Program-made: the position numbers and the translations under genes
Assembly: GCF_029212575.1 (NCBI RefSeq)
Contig: NZ_JARGPK010000091.1
Location: 1-64,000, forward strand
Source of the DNA: Antarcticimicrobium sp.
GTDB lineage: Bacteria > Pseudomonadota > Alphaproteobacteria > Rhodobacterales > Rhodobacteraceae
Reading direction: 5' to 3'
Length of the DNA stretch: 64,000 nt
Notes under the pieces: model-generated
The model's database searches: none
What the model was told of the DNA's origin: nothing
Seen by the model: only the letters and a program-made list of their open reading frames with translations
In this document: positions 36,824-45,060 of the stretch, one piece after another
Layout of the letters: every line of letters begins with the position of its first letter
How positions within the stretch are numbered: position 1 is the first letter of the stretch

Positions 36824-38218
36824 ATGTCCGATACCCAGACCAACAGTTTTCTGTCCGGGCCGCTCGGCCCGATCTACCTCAGGACCGCCCTGCCGATCGT
36901 CTTCGTGATGGGCATGAACGGGTTGCTGACCGTCGCCGACGCGCTGTTTCTCGGCCACTTCGTCGGCCCCGAGGCGCTGGCCGCGGTCACGCTGATGTTC
37001 CCGATCTACATGCTGATCGTGGCGCTTTCGACGCTCGTCTCCTCGGGCATGTCCAGCATCCTGGCACGCCACCTGGGCGCCCGGCGGATCGTTGAGGCGC
37101 GCGCGGTCTTTGCCGGCGCGCATGGCCTCGCGCTGGTCATGGGCTTGTTTCTGATCGCCTTTTTCCTCACCCTGGGGCGCCCGACCGCGCTGATGGCGGC
37201 CGGCGGCTCGGAAAGCCTGGCCGAGATGGGCCTCGTCTACCTGCGGATCACGGTGTTCTTTTCGCCGGTGCTCTTCGTGCTCTCGGTCAACTCCGATGCC
37301 CTGCGGAACGAGGGGCGGGTGGGCTTGATGGCGGCGATGAGCCTTTTGGTGTCGCTGGCCAACATCGGCTTCAACTACCTGCTGATCGCCGTGCTCGACA
37401 TGGGGGTCGCAGGCTCGGCCTATGGCACGGCGATGGCGCAGGCGCTTGCGCTTTGTATCATCCTGGCCTTTCGCATCTTCGGCGAGACCGGGCTGCGGCC
37501 CACGGCGCTGTTGCGGCATTCGCCGCGGACCTCGTGGGGGGGAATATTCGCGCTCGGCGCGCCGCAAAGCCTGAGTTTCATCGGGCTGGCGCTTGGTTCG
37601 GGGGCGATCCTCGCCGCGCTGCAAGGGGTGCAGGTTCCGCAGTACGAGGCGACGGTCTCGGCCTATGGAATCGTCACGCGGCTGATCACCTTCGCTTTCC
37701 TGCCGCTGCTGGGCCTGTCCCATGCGATGCAGACGATCACCGGCAACAACTACGGCGCCGGGGACCTGCGCCGCAGCCAAACCAGCCTGAAGACGGCGCT
37801 GCTCACGGCCCTTGTCTACTGTGCCGCGATGCAGCTTTGCCTGAGCCTGTTCGCCGCGCCCCTCGGCGGCGCCTTCGTCGACGACCCGCAGGTCGTCGCA
37901 CAGGTGGCACGTATCCTTCCGGTGATCGGGGGCGCCTTTTTCGCCGCCGGACCCCTGATGATGATCGCCTTGCATTTCCAGGCGATCGGCGACGCGGCAC
38001 GCGCGGCCCTGCTGGGGTTGAGCAAACCCTATCTCTTCGCGATCCCGCTGACATTCGGTCTTGCCGCCGGGTTCGGCGAACCTGGCATCTGGTTTGCCGG
38101 TCCGTTGGCGGAGGGCATGCTTTTGGGGCTGACGGGCCTCGTGCTGATGCAACTTGCCAGGACCCAGGCCTTGAAGTGGGGTCTGTTTGAAACACCGATG
38201 AAAGGAGCGGGCAAATGA
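36824..38218 (+). CDS. MATE-family efflux transporter
   Basis: A 464-residue protein with 12 hydrophobic segments in two MatE halves: LPIVFVMGMNGLLTVADALFLG in the first, ATVSAYGIVTRLITFAFLP and GLSHAMQTITGNNYGAGD in the second. It exports a drug or cationic metabolite using a Na+ or H+ gradient. ATG 36824 follows GAGAGGAG, a clear ribosome site; the longer frame (from 36716) is rejected. Its stop overlaps the next gene (ATGA). Confidence 0.9.
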   Translation: MSDTQTNSFLSGPLGPIYLRTALPIVFVMGMNGLLTVADALFLGHFVGPEALAAVTLMFPIYMLIVALSTLVSSGMSSILARHLGARRIVEARAVFAGAHGLALVMGLFLIAFFLTLGRPTALMAAGGSESLAEMGLVYLRITVFFSPVLFVLSVNSDALRNEGRVGLMAAMSLLVSLANIGFNYLLIAVLDMGVAGSAYGTAMAQALALCIILAFRIFGETGLRPTALLRHSPRTSWGGIFALGAPQSLSFIGLALGSGAILAALQGVQVPQYEATVSAYGIVTRLITFAFLPLLGLSHAMQTITGNNYGAGDLRRSQTSLKTALLTALVYCAAMQLCLSLFAAPLGGAFVDDPQVVAQVARILPVIGGAFFAAGPLMMIALHFQAIGDAARAALLGLSKPYLFAIPLTFGLAAGFGEPGIWFAGPLAEGMLLGLTGLVLMQLARTQALKWGLFETPMKGAGK

Positions 38219-38643
38219 CTCGCCAATTGCCGACGATTGCCGAGGCCAAACAGCAGGCCAGGCGGCTGCGTGACGATCTTGCCGCACAGGGCACCGAGGT
38301 GGGCCACGCGCAGGCGCTGGAGATGGTGGCCCATCAGCTCGGGTTTCGGGACTGGAACACCTGTCACGCCGCGATCGGCAATCGCCCGCCGGATGGTTTC
38401 ACGCCGGGCGGGCGGGTGCGCGGGCGGTATCTGGGTCAGGGGTTCGAGGCGACCGTGATCGGGGTCGAGATGCCGCGCCCCGGCTGGTATCGGCTGGAGC
38501 TTGATCTTGACGAAGCGGTCGACGTGGTGACCTTCGACAGCTTCTCGAATTTCCGCAAGCGGATCCGGGGAACCGTGGGTCCGTCGGGCGTGTCGCGCGA
38601 GCGCACCTCGGACGGGGCGCCGCATCTGGAGCTTGATATCTGA
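38215..38643 (+). CDS. glyoxalase-superfamily-type small protein
   Basis: 142 residues. The N-terminal helix block LPTIAEAKQQARRLRDDLAA…GHAQALEMVAHQLGFRDWNT is characteristic of proteins annotated as glyoxalase superfamily. The second half (RVRGRYLGQGFEATVIGVE) is a small beta-rich domain. Metal-ligand residues of true glyoxalases are not evident. It is coupled by ATGA overlap to the MATE gene, so it may bind the exported compound. Confidence 0.65.
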   Translation: MTRQLPTIAEAKQQARRLRDDLAAQGTEVGHAQALEMVAHQLGFRDWNTCHAAIGNRPPDGFTPGGRVRGRYLGQGFEATVIGVEMPRPGWYRLELDLDEAVDVVTFDSFSNFRKRIRGTVGPSGVSRERTSDGAPHLELDI

Positions 38644-38689
38644 TGGCGCTGCGCCTTCGGGCGCATCGCCGCCGGTTGCGGATTGGCAG

Positions 38690-39061
38690 TCAGCGCCCCT
38701 CCGCCGGGGCGCGGGAGAGGGCCGCCATGAGCCAGAAGAACCAGACGATATAGCCAAACCCTAAGACCACCCCCGCGCCATCGCTGAGCGCGGGCAGCAG
38801 GGTCAGCAGCCCGCTCACCCCCACCAATCCGCCGAACCAGGGCAGCGGGCCGGGCAGCAGCCCCGAGACCCGCGCCGCGCCTGCGACCAGAACCGCCCGG
38901 AGACCGCCGGCGACGACCAGCGTCGCCCAGAGCTGGCCAAAGCCCCGCACCAGCGGCGCGAGAACCGGCGCGCCGGCATGAAGCACCGCGCCCAGGGCAA
39001 TGGCGAGCGCGGCCAGCACCAGCCCGTTCACCACGTGGATGGTCAGGGTCCAGACCGACAT
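38690..39061 (-). CDS. hypothetical four-helix membrane protein
   Basis: About 123 residues, MSVWTLTIHVVNGLVLAAL onward, with four hydrophobic segments and a short charged tail. I do not recognise the family. The frame is open far upstream but that part is antisense to the AraC gene; ATG 39061 is the natural start and leaves a very short divergent spacer. Confidence 0.6.
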   Translation of the reverse strand: MSVWTLTIHVVNGLVLAALAIALGAVLHAGAPVLAPLVRGFGQLWATLVVAGGLRAVLVAGAARVSGLLPGPLPWFGGLVGVSGLLTLLPALSDGAGVVLGFGYIVWFFWLMAALSRAPAEGR

Positions 39062-39070
39062 CAGCCCGTG

Positions 39071-40093
39071 GTGCGCGGCAAGGAAGGCCACGATTGCGCC
39101 GGGGTCGGCGGCGCTTGTGCCACAGCCGGCGCCGATCGCGCTGCGCTGATAACTGCGGCGGGGCTGGATGGACTCGATCTGACCGATCAGGATGCCCGCG
39201 TCCCGCTCGACCGGTTTCAGAGCCTGACGCTGCACGCCAAGGCCGCCACCGGCGATCCCGCCTTCGTGCTGCATCACGAGATGGACACCCAGATCGCCGA
39301 GATTTCGGTCGTCGGGCTGATCGTGCATTCCTGCCGCACCCTGGGCGAGGCGCTGTCGCAGCTCAACCGCTATGGCAAGCTGACGGTCGAGGTGGACGGG
39401 ATGGACGGGCAGGAGCGGTTCGGCACCGAGCTTACCCGCGACGGCGTCTGGATCATCGACAACCGGCCCGATCCCAACGGGTTTCCCGAGCTGACCGAGG
39501 GCGGTTTCGGCCGCTTCATCGGCGAGTTCGCGCGCGAATTCCCTGGCCGCCCCTTTGCGCTGGCGGTCGAGGTCACCCACGCAGCGCCGGATTACGCGGC
39601 GGAGTACGGGGCGCTGTGGCGCTGTCCGGTTACTTTTGGCGCGCCGCGCAACGCCATGCTGATCGCGGCGGAGTGGCTGGAACAGGCATTCGACAACCAC
39701 ATCGCCTATGTCTTTGGCGTCTTTACCGACAAGGCCGACACGCTGCTGGCCGAACTGGACCGTCAGGACGGTCTGCGCGCGCGGATCGAGGCGCATCTGT
39801 TGCCGGTCCTGCACAAGGGCGAGATCTCGGTCGAGGCGGTGGCCGCCGAGATGGGGATGAGCCGCCAGACCCTTTATCGCCGCCTGAAAGAGGAGGGGGT
39901 GACCTTCGCCGCGCTGCTCGATGACCTGCGCTGCCGGATGGCCTCCGACTATCTCACCGCGCGCAAGGTCTCGGTGAACGAAACCACTTATCTCGTGGGC
40001 TTTTCCGAGGCCTCGTCCTTTGTCCGCGCGTTCCGGCGCTGGACTGGCCAGACCCCGGCGGAGTTCCGAAGCGGGCGCGCGATTATCCCCTAA
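39071..40093 (+). CDS. AraC-family regulator with arabinose-binding-like N-terminus
   Basis: About 340 residues. The N-terminal ~200 match the AraC 'arabinose_bd' sensor (FQSLTLHAKAATGDPAFVLH, DTQIAEISVVGLIVHSC); the C-terminal HTH reads VEAVAAEMGMSRQTLYRRLK and ETTYLVGFSEASSFVRAFRR. No ATG fits: GTG 39068 or 39071 is the likely start and the first ~25 residues look poorly conserved, so a small frame error there is possible. It converges on the SDR-like gene with a 4-bp overlap. Confidence 0.75.
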   Translation: MRGKEGHDCAGVGGACATAGADRAALITAAGLDGLDLTDQDARVPLDRFQSLTLHAKAATGDPAFVLHHEMDTQIAEISVVGLIVHSCRTLGEALSQLNRYGKLTVEVDGMDGQERFGTELTRDGVWIIDNRPDPNGFPELTEGGFGRFIGEFAREFPGRPFALAVEVTHAAPDYAAEYGALWRCPVTFGAPRNAMLIAAEWLEQAFDNHIAYVFGVFTDKADTLLAELDRQDGLRARIEAHLLPVLHKGEISVEAVAAEMGMSRQTLYRRLKEEGVTFAALLDDLRCRMASDYLTARKVSVNETTYLVGFSEASSFVRAFRRWTGQTPAEFRSGRAIIP

Positions 40094-40944
40094 CCGGTCT
40101 TTGCCGCAGCGCGGAAGTGGTCGATCAGGTGGCGGGTGCCGCAGGGGGTGCCGACCATGTCGCGACCCATCGCGGTGAGGAAGAATTGCGCCGGGCCGTG
40201 GATGTGGCGCGGCGTGACCCGGGGCAGGACGGCCAGCGCGAGGCGGCGCAGCGCGTCGGGCAGGTGGGTGATCCGCGGCTCCTTCGCGAGGCTGTCGAAG
40301 GCCAGCCGCGCCAGATCATTCTGGCTCAGCACGTCGGGGCCGCCGACGTCGAGCCAGGGCCTTTCGGCCGCGACCGCCTCGGCCACCGCCTCGGCCAGAT
40401 CGGCGCCGTGGATCGGGTTCAGCCGATGCGCCCCCCTGCCGAACAGCCAGACGCGCCCGGCGCGCGCCATGTTCAGGAAATCCGCCATGTCCGAGAAATA
40501 CCCCGAGGGGGCGACGAGGGTGGAGGCGATGGGGGCCGCCTGCAGATCATCGACAAAGGCCTGTTTCGCCGCGACCAGCGGCACGTGACCCATGCTCTCG
40601 GCGCCCAGCACATGGATATAGGCAAAGCGGTCGACGCCCGCCTCCAAGGCCCGGTCCAGCAGGTTGCGGTTGGCCTGGTAATCCACGTCGCGATAGCTCA
40701 GCCCGTCTTTCTGGCGGGTGATCCCGAGGCTGGAGACCACCAGGTCGACCCCCTGCATCACCCCGGCCAGGGTATCCGGGCGGGTCGCCTCGGCCTCGAT
40801 CAGCTCATGCGCGATGAGGCCCGAGGCCTCGGCGCGGCGGGCATCGCGGACCAGCGCCCGGACATGCCAGCGGCGCTCGACATAGGTGCGGACAAGGTGG
40901 CGCCCGAGATAGCCGGTCGCGCCGGCGATGAGAACGGTTTTCAT
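40090..40944 (-). CDS. atypical SDR / NmrA-like NAD(P)H-binding protein
   Basis: A 284-residue protein with an N-terminal Rossmann motif VLIAGATGYLGRHLVRTY and the NmrA/atypical-SDR pattern (LVVSSLGITRQKDGLSYRDVDYQANRNLL, FAYIHVLGAE). It has no YxxxK. Such proteins act as redox sensors or on quinone and lipid substrates; the role here is unknown. Confidence 0.8.
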   Translation of the reverse strand: MKTVLIAGATGYLGRHLVRTYVERRWHVRALVRDARRAEASGLIAHELIEAEATRPDTLAGVMQGVDLVVSSLGITRQKDGLSYRDVDYQANRNLLDRALEAGVDRFAYIHVLGAESMGHVPLVAAKQAFVDDLQAAPIASTLVAPSGYFSDMADFLNMARAGRVWLFGRGAHRLNPIHGADLAEAVAEAVAAERPWLDVGGPDVLSQNDLARLAFDSLAKEPRITHLPDALRRLALAVLPRVTPRHIHGPAQFFLTAMGRDMVGTPCGTRHLIDHFRAAAKTG

Positions 40945-40975
40945 GTCTTGATCCTCTCAGGCTTCGGGCGGCGTG

Positions 40976-41323
40976 TCAGGGTATACCAACGATCCCGCCG
41001 CAGATCATCATCAGGCAGAGGACCGGCATCGTGGTGAGTGTCATCGCCGCGCCCCCGGTCAGCCCTGCCGCCGCGCCTTCGCCGGCGGTGGCATCGTCAT
41101 CCGCCGCGCCCAGGGCCACGCCGAGACCGGCGCCGAGCACTGCCGCGCCCAGCGTTTCCTGATCGAACTGGCGCTGGTCCCTGGCAAGGGTCTGGCCGGC
41201 GGCAAGGTCGGCCCGGTAGGCGGCGGATTCCGGGCCGTCGAGAATGGGGGTATCGCGCGCGCCGCTGTCGGCACAGGCGCCAAGGCCGATCAGGGCCGCG
41301 AGAAGAAGGGGGGCGGGTTTCAT
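40976..41323 (-). CDS. small glycine-zipper lipoprotein
   Basis: 115 residues with a signal peptide and lipobox (LIGLGAC, Cys near residue 17), then a soluble stretch and a Gly/Ala-rich hydrophobic segment (AAVLGAGLGVALGAA…) typical of glycine-zipper outer-membrane lipoproteins. The function is unknown. Confidence 0.7.
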   Translation of the reverse strand: MKPAPLLLAALIGLGACADSGARDTPILDGPESAAYRADLAAGQTLARDQRQFDQETLGAAVLGAGLGVALGAADDDATAGEGAAAGLTGGAAMTLTTMPVLCLMMICGGIVGIP

Positions 41324-41469
41324 GGGTGTTTGCCTCGACAGGGTGTTGATGTGTCGATGGCGGGTTTAGGACCCTAGGGGCGATCCGGACATGACCGCCG
41401 GGGCCGAGGGGTTGACCGCTGGTCTCAAACGCCCGCGTCGCGGGGCGGGCAGGGGATGTGCCCCTGCGC

Positions 41470-41757
41470 TCAGCGGTCCTCGTCTTTATCCTGCACCGCC
41501 GCGCGCGGGCGCACGGGAAAGCTGGCGCGGGTCAGCAGGCGGCCGCTGTCATCGACGATGAACCGGCAGGCTTTCGATCCGTGGTGAAAGGTCAGGCGCC
41601 AGCGACCGCTGTCCTCGTCCACGCCCGCCTCGCAGCGCGAGGTGATCCGGCCGTCACGCATCCGTTCCTTGACCTGCGCCGGCGTCAGCCCCAGCGCCTC
41701 GGCCAGCAGGGTCGCATCCACGGCGAACCCGTCGCCGTCGCGTTCGATTGTGGTCAT
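41470..41757 (-). CDS. DUF6522 family protein
   Basis: A 95-residue protein, MTTIERDGDGFAVDATLLAEAL with LTPAQVKERMRDGRI and RLTFHHGSKACRFIVDD. This matches DUF6522, small soluble proteins often near haem and nitric-oxide genes. ATG 41757 is used. It lies downstream of the NsrR-like regulator on the same strand and may be cotranscribed. Confidence 0.7.
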   Translation of the reverse strand: MTTIERDGDGFAVDATLLAEALGLTPAQVKERMRDGRITSRCEAGVDEDSGRWRLTFHHGSKACRFIVDDSGRLLTRASFPVRPRAAVQDKDEDR

Positions 41758-41806
41758 CGGTCGTCCCTCCTGATGTTTCGGACGCTGCACATGGTCTTGC
41801 GCCGCC

Positions 41807-42223
41807 TCATGCCGTGGGTGCCGGGGCCAGGGCGACATCGGCCAGCGTCGAACGGTCGAGGTCGGCGAGGAAGGCCGCCTCGGCGCTGCGGAACCGGATT
41901 TTCAGCCGGCATTGCGCGTCGATGACGCAGTTTCCGCCGTCTGTGCCCAGGCATTCGACCAGCGGCTGATCCTGCTCCAGCAGCCGGACCACCGATCCGA
42001 GGCGGATCTCTTCGGCCGGTCGCGCCAGGACCGCCCCGCCGCCGCCGCCCCGGCGGGTTTCGATCAGCCCGGCGCGCGCGAGGCGCTGCATGATCTTGGC
42101 CAGGTGGTTGCGCGAGAGCTGGAACTCTGCCGCCAGTTCCGCGGTGGAAAAGGCGCGCTTCGGCGCGCTGGCCATGCGCATCAGCATGCGCAGCCCGTAG
42201 TCGGTGAAGGAGGTGAGACGCAT
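41807..42223 (-). CDS. nsrR: Rrf2-family regulator, NsrR-like
   Basis: 138 residues. The winged-helix N-terminus is MRLTSFTDYGLRMLMRMA and AAEFQLSRNHLAKIMQRLARAG, and three cysteines for an Fe-S cluster lie in ECLGTDGGNCVIDAQCRL (spacing C-x8-C-x5-C). NsrR senses nitric oxide and represses NO-detoxification genes. It is divergent from a truncated haemoglobin and the spacer holds an NsrR-like palindrome. IscR or RirA types are less likely from context. Confidence 0.8.
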   Translation of the reverse strand: MRLTSFTDYGLRMLMRMASAPKRAFSTAELAAEFQLSRNHLAKIMQRLARAGLIETRRGGGGGAVLARPAEEIRLGSVVRLLEQDQPLVECLGTDGGNCVIDAQCRLKIRFRSAEAAFLADLDRSTLADVALAPAPTA

Positions 42224-42243
42224 GATCGCAGGAGGTTCCTTTG

Positions 42244-42266
42244 AATAGGCATTTACAATACCTATT
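42244..42266. promoter_or_regulatory. NsrR-type operator
   Basis: AATAGG-N-ATT-N3-AAT-N-CCTATT, a 23-bp palindrome in the spacer between nsrR and the haemoglobin gene, 46 bp before the latter's ATG. The layout (two arms around AT-rich ATT/AAT core) resembles known NsrR sites. A second ATAGG half-site lies at about 42274. Confidence 0.7.
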
Positions 42267-42311
42267 AGCGGGGATAGGCAGGATTTCAAGCGCGAATCCG
42301 GGAGAGCCTTG

Positions 42312-42770
42312 ATGAAACGTTCCGACACTACACCGCGTACTGCCTCTGCCCGGCCGGACATGACGGCCGCGTTGATGGCGCGGACCGGGCTGGACGAAGA
42401 GATACTCAGCGAGTTGGTGCACAGGTTCTACGGCAAGGTGCGCGGCGATGGGGTGCTGGGGCCGATCTTCGAGGCGCGGATCACCGATTGGGCGCCGCAT
42501 CTGGAGCGTATGGTGGCGTTTTGGTCCTCGGTGGCATTGATGACCGGACGCTATCATGGGGCGCCGGTCCCGGCCCATGCAAGCCTGCCGGTGACATGGG
42601 CGCATTTCGACCGCTGGCTGGCACTGTTTCGCGAAACGGCGCAGCAGGTTTGCACGCCGGAGGGCGCGCGTCATGTGACCGAGGCCGCCGAGCGCATCGC
42701 AAGATCGCTGCACATGGCGGTCGAGGATGCGGCCATGACGGAGAGCGCAGCAGCGCCGGCATTGCGTTGA
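42312..42770 (+). CDS. group III truncated haemoglobin
   Basis: 152 residues, with EEILSELVHRFYGKVRGDGVLGPIF, HLERMVAFWSSVALMTGRYHG and the distal/proximal haem region PVTWAHFDRWLALF. Group III trHbs bind O2, NO and nitrite products. Placement opposite an NsrR-like regulator points to NO defence. GGGAGAG precedes the ATG at 42312. Confidence 0.88.
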   Translation: MKRSDTTPRTASARPDMTAALMARTGLDEEILSELVHRFYGKVRGDGVLGPIFEARITDWAPHLERMVAFWSSVALMTGRYHGAPVPAHASLPVTWAHFDRWLALFRETAQQVCTPEGARHVTEAAERIARSLHMAVEDAAMTESAAAPALR

Positions 42771-42831
42771 TCGGGGGGAATGGAAATGCGATTCGAATTG
42801 TCCCCGCGACGTGAACAGGGAGGCCGGATAA

Positions 42832-43530
42832 ATGCAGGATAGTGACGCCTCGGGCAGCTATGCCTCTCCCCCCTGCATGGCGGCAGAGGTGGCGCCGGAT
42901 TACTTCGATCCGCTGGCGGTTGACCCCGCGCAGGCGCGCGATGTGGCGCGCTGGCGCCGGGCCGAGCGGGCGCGGCTGCGCGCGATGCGGCAGGCGCTGA
43001 GCGTCGAGGCCCGGGACGCGATCGGACAGGCGCTGTCCTGGCACTTGCGCGGGTTGCTCGCGGCGCGAATCGAGCCGCTGCGGGGCAGGGTCCTGTCCGG
43101 CTACTGGCCGATCAAGGGGGAACCGGACCTGCGCCCGCTGCTGGCCGAACTGCACGCCGCCGGTGTCACCGTCGCGTTGCCGGTGGTCGAGGTGAAGGCC
43201 GCGCCGCTGGCGTTCCGCCGCTGGACCCCGGACACCAGAATGGTGCGGGGAGACTGGAACATCCCGGTGCCGCCGCCCGAGGCCGATCCGCTGTTCCCCG
43301 ATATCATGCTGGCGCCGCTGATGGGCTGGGACGGGGCAGGCTATCGCCTCGGCTACGGCGGCGGATATTTCGACCGCACGCTGGCGGCTTGCGCGCCACG
43401 TCCGTTCACCATCGGGATCGGGTTGCAGGCGGCACGCCTTGCCTCGATCTATCCGCAACCTCATGACATCCCGCTCGACACCATCGTGACCGAGGCGGGG
43501 GTCCAGTTCCCGGAGGAGGTCCAGCGATGA
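42832..43530 (+). CDS. 5-formyltetrahydrofolate cyclo-ligase
   Basis: A 232-residue enzyme converting 5-formyl-THF to 5,10-methenyl-THF with ATP. Marks: RAERARLRAMRQALS near residue 42, GYWPIKGEPDLRPLL, and the signature GAGYRLGYGGGYFDRTL at about residue 165. The first ~35 residues precede the normal family start, so initiation may be later. Its stop overlaps ubiT (ATGA). Confidence 0.88.
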   Translation: MQDSDASGSYASPPCMAAEVAPDYFDPLAVDPAQARDVARWRRAERARLRAMRQALSVEARDAIGQALSWHLRGLLAARIEPLRGRVLSGYWPIKGEPDLRPLLAELHAAGVTVALPVVEVKAAPLAFRRWTPDTRMVRGDWNIPVPPPEADPLFPDIMLAPLMGWDGAGYRLGYGGGYFDRTLAACAPRPFTIGIGLQAARLASIYPQPHDIPLDTIVTEAGVQFPEEVQR

Positions 43531-44057
43531 CCATTGATCCTGGCGCAGTGCTGCCTCCCCGGCCGCCCGGCGCGGGCGCCTTCGCCCGCCTGGCCGCGAC
43601 TCTGGTTCAGCCAATCCTTGGCCGGGTCGTGCGCCGCGTCGCGGCGCGGCACGCCTCGCTTTTCGCGCGCCTGGGGCCGCACCAGGGCACCGATTTCGTG
43701 ATCGATCCGGTTGAATTTCCCTTTGCGCTGCACCTGCGCCCGGACCCGAAGGCGCTGCTGTTTCGGGCCGTTCCGCGGGATGCGCTGCCCGTGGCCGGGG
43801 CGACCATCCGCGGCCGTTTCCTGATGTTTCTCGAACTGCTTGATTACGAAGAGGATGGCGACGCGGCCTTCTTCTCGCGCGATCTGGAGATCACCGGCGA
43901 TACCGAGGCTGTGGTGCGCCTGCGCAACGCACTGGACGACGTGGACGGCTCCATCGCCGAGGAGGCCGCGGCGATGTTCGGCCCGCCCGGCCGCGCGATC
44001 CTGGGCCACCTGCGCCGCAAGTATTCCGATGATGCCATGCCAGGAGGTGAGCGATGA
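43527..44057 (+). CDS. ubiT: UbiT, SCP2-domain lipid carrier for O2-independent ubiquinone synthesis
   Basis: A 176-residue SCP2-like protein with DFVIDPVEFPFALHLRP and IRGRFLMFLELLDYEEDGDAAFFSRDLEITGDTEA-type text split over residues ~55-130. UbiT binds isoprenoid quinone precursors for the UbiU-UbiV hydroxylases. It overlaps both neighbours (ATGA), placing it in the fau-ubiT-ubiU-ubiV operon. Confidence 0.88.
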   Translation: MTIDPGAVLPPRPPGAGAFARLAATLVQPILGRVVRRVAARHASLFARLGPHQGTDFVIDPVEFPFALHLRPDPKALLFRAVPRDALPVAGATIRGRFLMFLELLDYEEDGDAAFFSRDLEITGDTEAVVRLRNALDDVDGSIAEEAAAMFGPPGRAILGHLRRKYSDDAMPGGER

Positions 44058-45055
44058 GCCTTGCTGAACTGATCTGCCCGGCCGGAACCCCGGCCGCCCT
44101 GCGCACCGCTGTCGATGCCGGCGCCGATGCCGTCTATTGCGGGTTCCAGGACGCCACCAACGCGCGCAATTTCCCGGGGTTGAACTTCACCCCCGAGGAG
44201 CTGGAGGCGGCGGTGGCCTATGCCCATGCGCGTGGCACCAAGGTGCTGCTGGCGCTCAACACCTATCCGCCGGCGGGCAAGGTGGACCTGTGGCGCCACG
44301 CCGCCGATACCGGGGCGCGGATCGGGGTCGACGCCTTCATCGTCGCCGACATGGGGGTGGCCGACTATATCGCGCGCACCCATCCGGGCGTCCGGTTGCA
44401 TCTGTCGGTGCAGGCGGCGGCCTCCAGCCCCGAGGCGATCCGCTATTACGTGGAGAATTTCGGGGTCAAGCGGGTGGTTCTGCCGCGCATCCTGACCATT
44501 CCCGAGATCCGCAAGATCCGGCAGGACATCCCCTGCGAGATCGAGACCTTCATCTTTGGCAATCACGGGCTGATGGTCGAGGGGCGATGCAGCCTGACCA
44601 ACTATCTCACCGGCCAGTCGACCAACATGGACGGCGTCTGTTCGCCCGCCTCGGACGTGGAATACATCCGCGACGAAGCGACGGGAGAGATGTCGAGCTG
44701 TCTCAATGGGTTCACCATCGACCGCTTCGGTCCCGAGGAAAAGGCCGGTTATCCCACCATCTGCAAGGGCCGCTACACCGCCCCGCACCGGCCCGAGGGC
44801 TATTACGCCTTCGAGGAGCCGGTCAGCCTGAACCTGTCACGCCTGCTGCCCGAACTGATCGACGCCGGCGTGCATGCCTTCAAGATCGAAGGGCGGCAGC
44901 GGTCGAAGGCCTATGTGCGCAGCGTGGTCTCGTCCTTCCGCCGCGCGGTGGACGACATCCGCGCCGGGCGCACGGCGAATATCGAGGACCTGGTGGCCCT
45001 GACCGAGGGCCAGAAACAGACCCAGGGCGCCTTCGAGACCAAGAAATGGCGGTGA
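44054..45055 (+). CDS. ubiU: UbiU, U32-family subunit of the O2-independent ubiquinone hydroxylase
   Basis: 333 residues of the U32 family: ELICPAGTPAALRTAVDAGADAVY (N-terminus), FIFGNHGLMVEGRCSLTNYL, MDGVCSPASDV, SSCLNGF and PTICKGRY supply four cysteines for a 4Fe-4S cluster. UbiU and UbiV together hydroxylate the ubiquinone ring without O2. It is translationally coupled to ubiT and followed by ubiV. Confidence 0.9.
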   Translation: MSLAELICPAGTPAALRTAVDAGADAVYCGFQDATNARNFPGLNFTPEELEAAVAYAHARGTKVLLALNTYPPAGKVDLWRHAADTGARIGVDAFIVADMGVADYIARTHPGVRLHLSVQAAASSPEAIRYYVENFGVKRVVLPRILTIPEIRKIRQDIPCEIETFIFGNHGLMVEGRCSLTNYLTGQSTNMDGVCSPASDVEYIRDEATGEMSSCLNGFTIDRFGPEEKAGYPTICKGRYTAPHRPEGYYAFEEPVSLNLSRLLPELIDAGVHAFKIEGRQRSKAYVRSVVSSFRRAVDDIRAGRTANIEDLVALTEGQKQTQGAFETKKWR

Positions 45056-45060
45056 CAGAC

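Noticed and set aside
41038-41349. Plus-strand Arg/Pro-rich ORF opposite the lipoprotein gene
   Set aside because: Composition is that of a shadow frame; the minus-strand frame has a signal peptide and lipobox.
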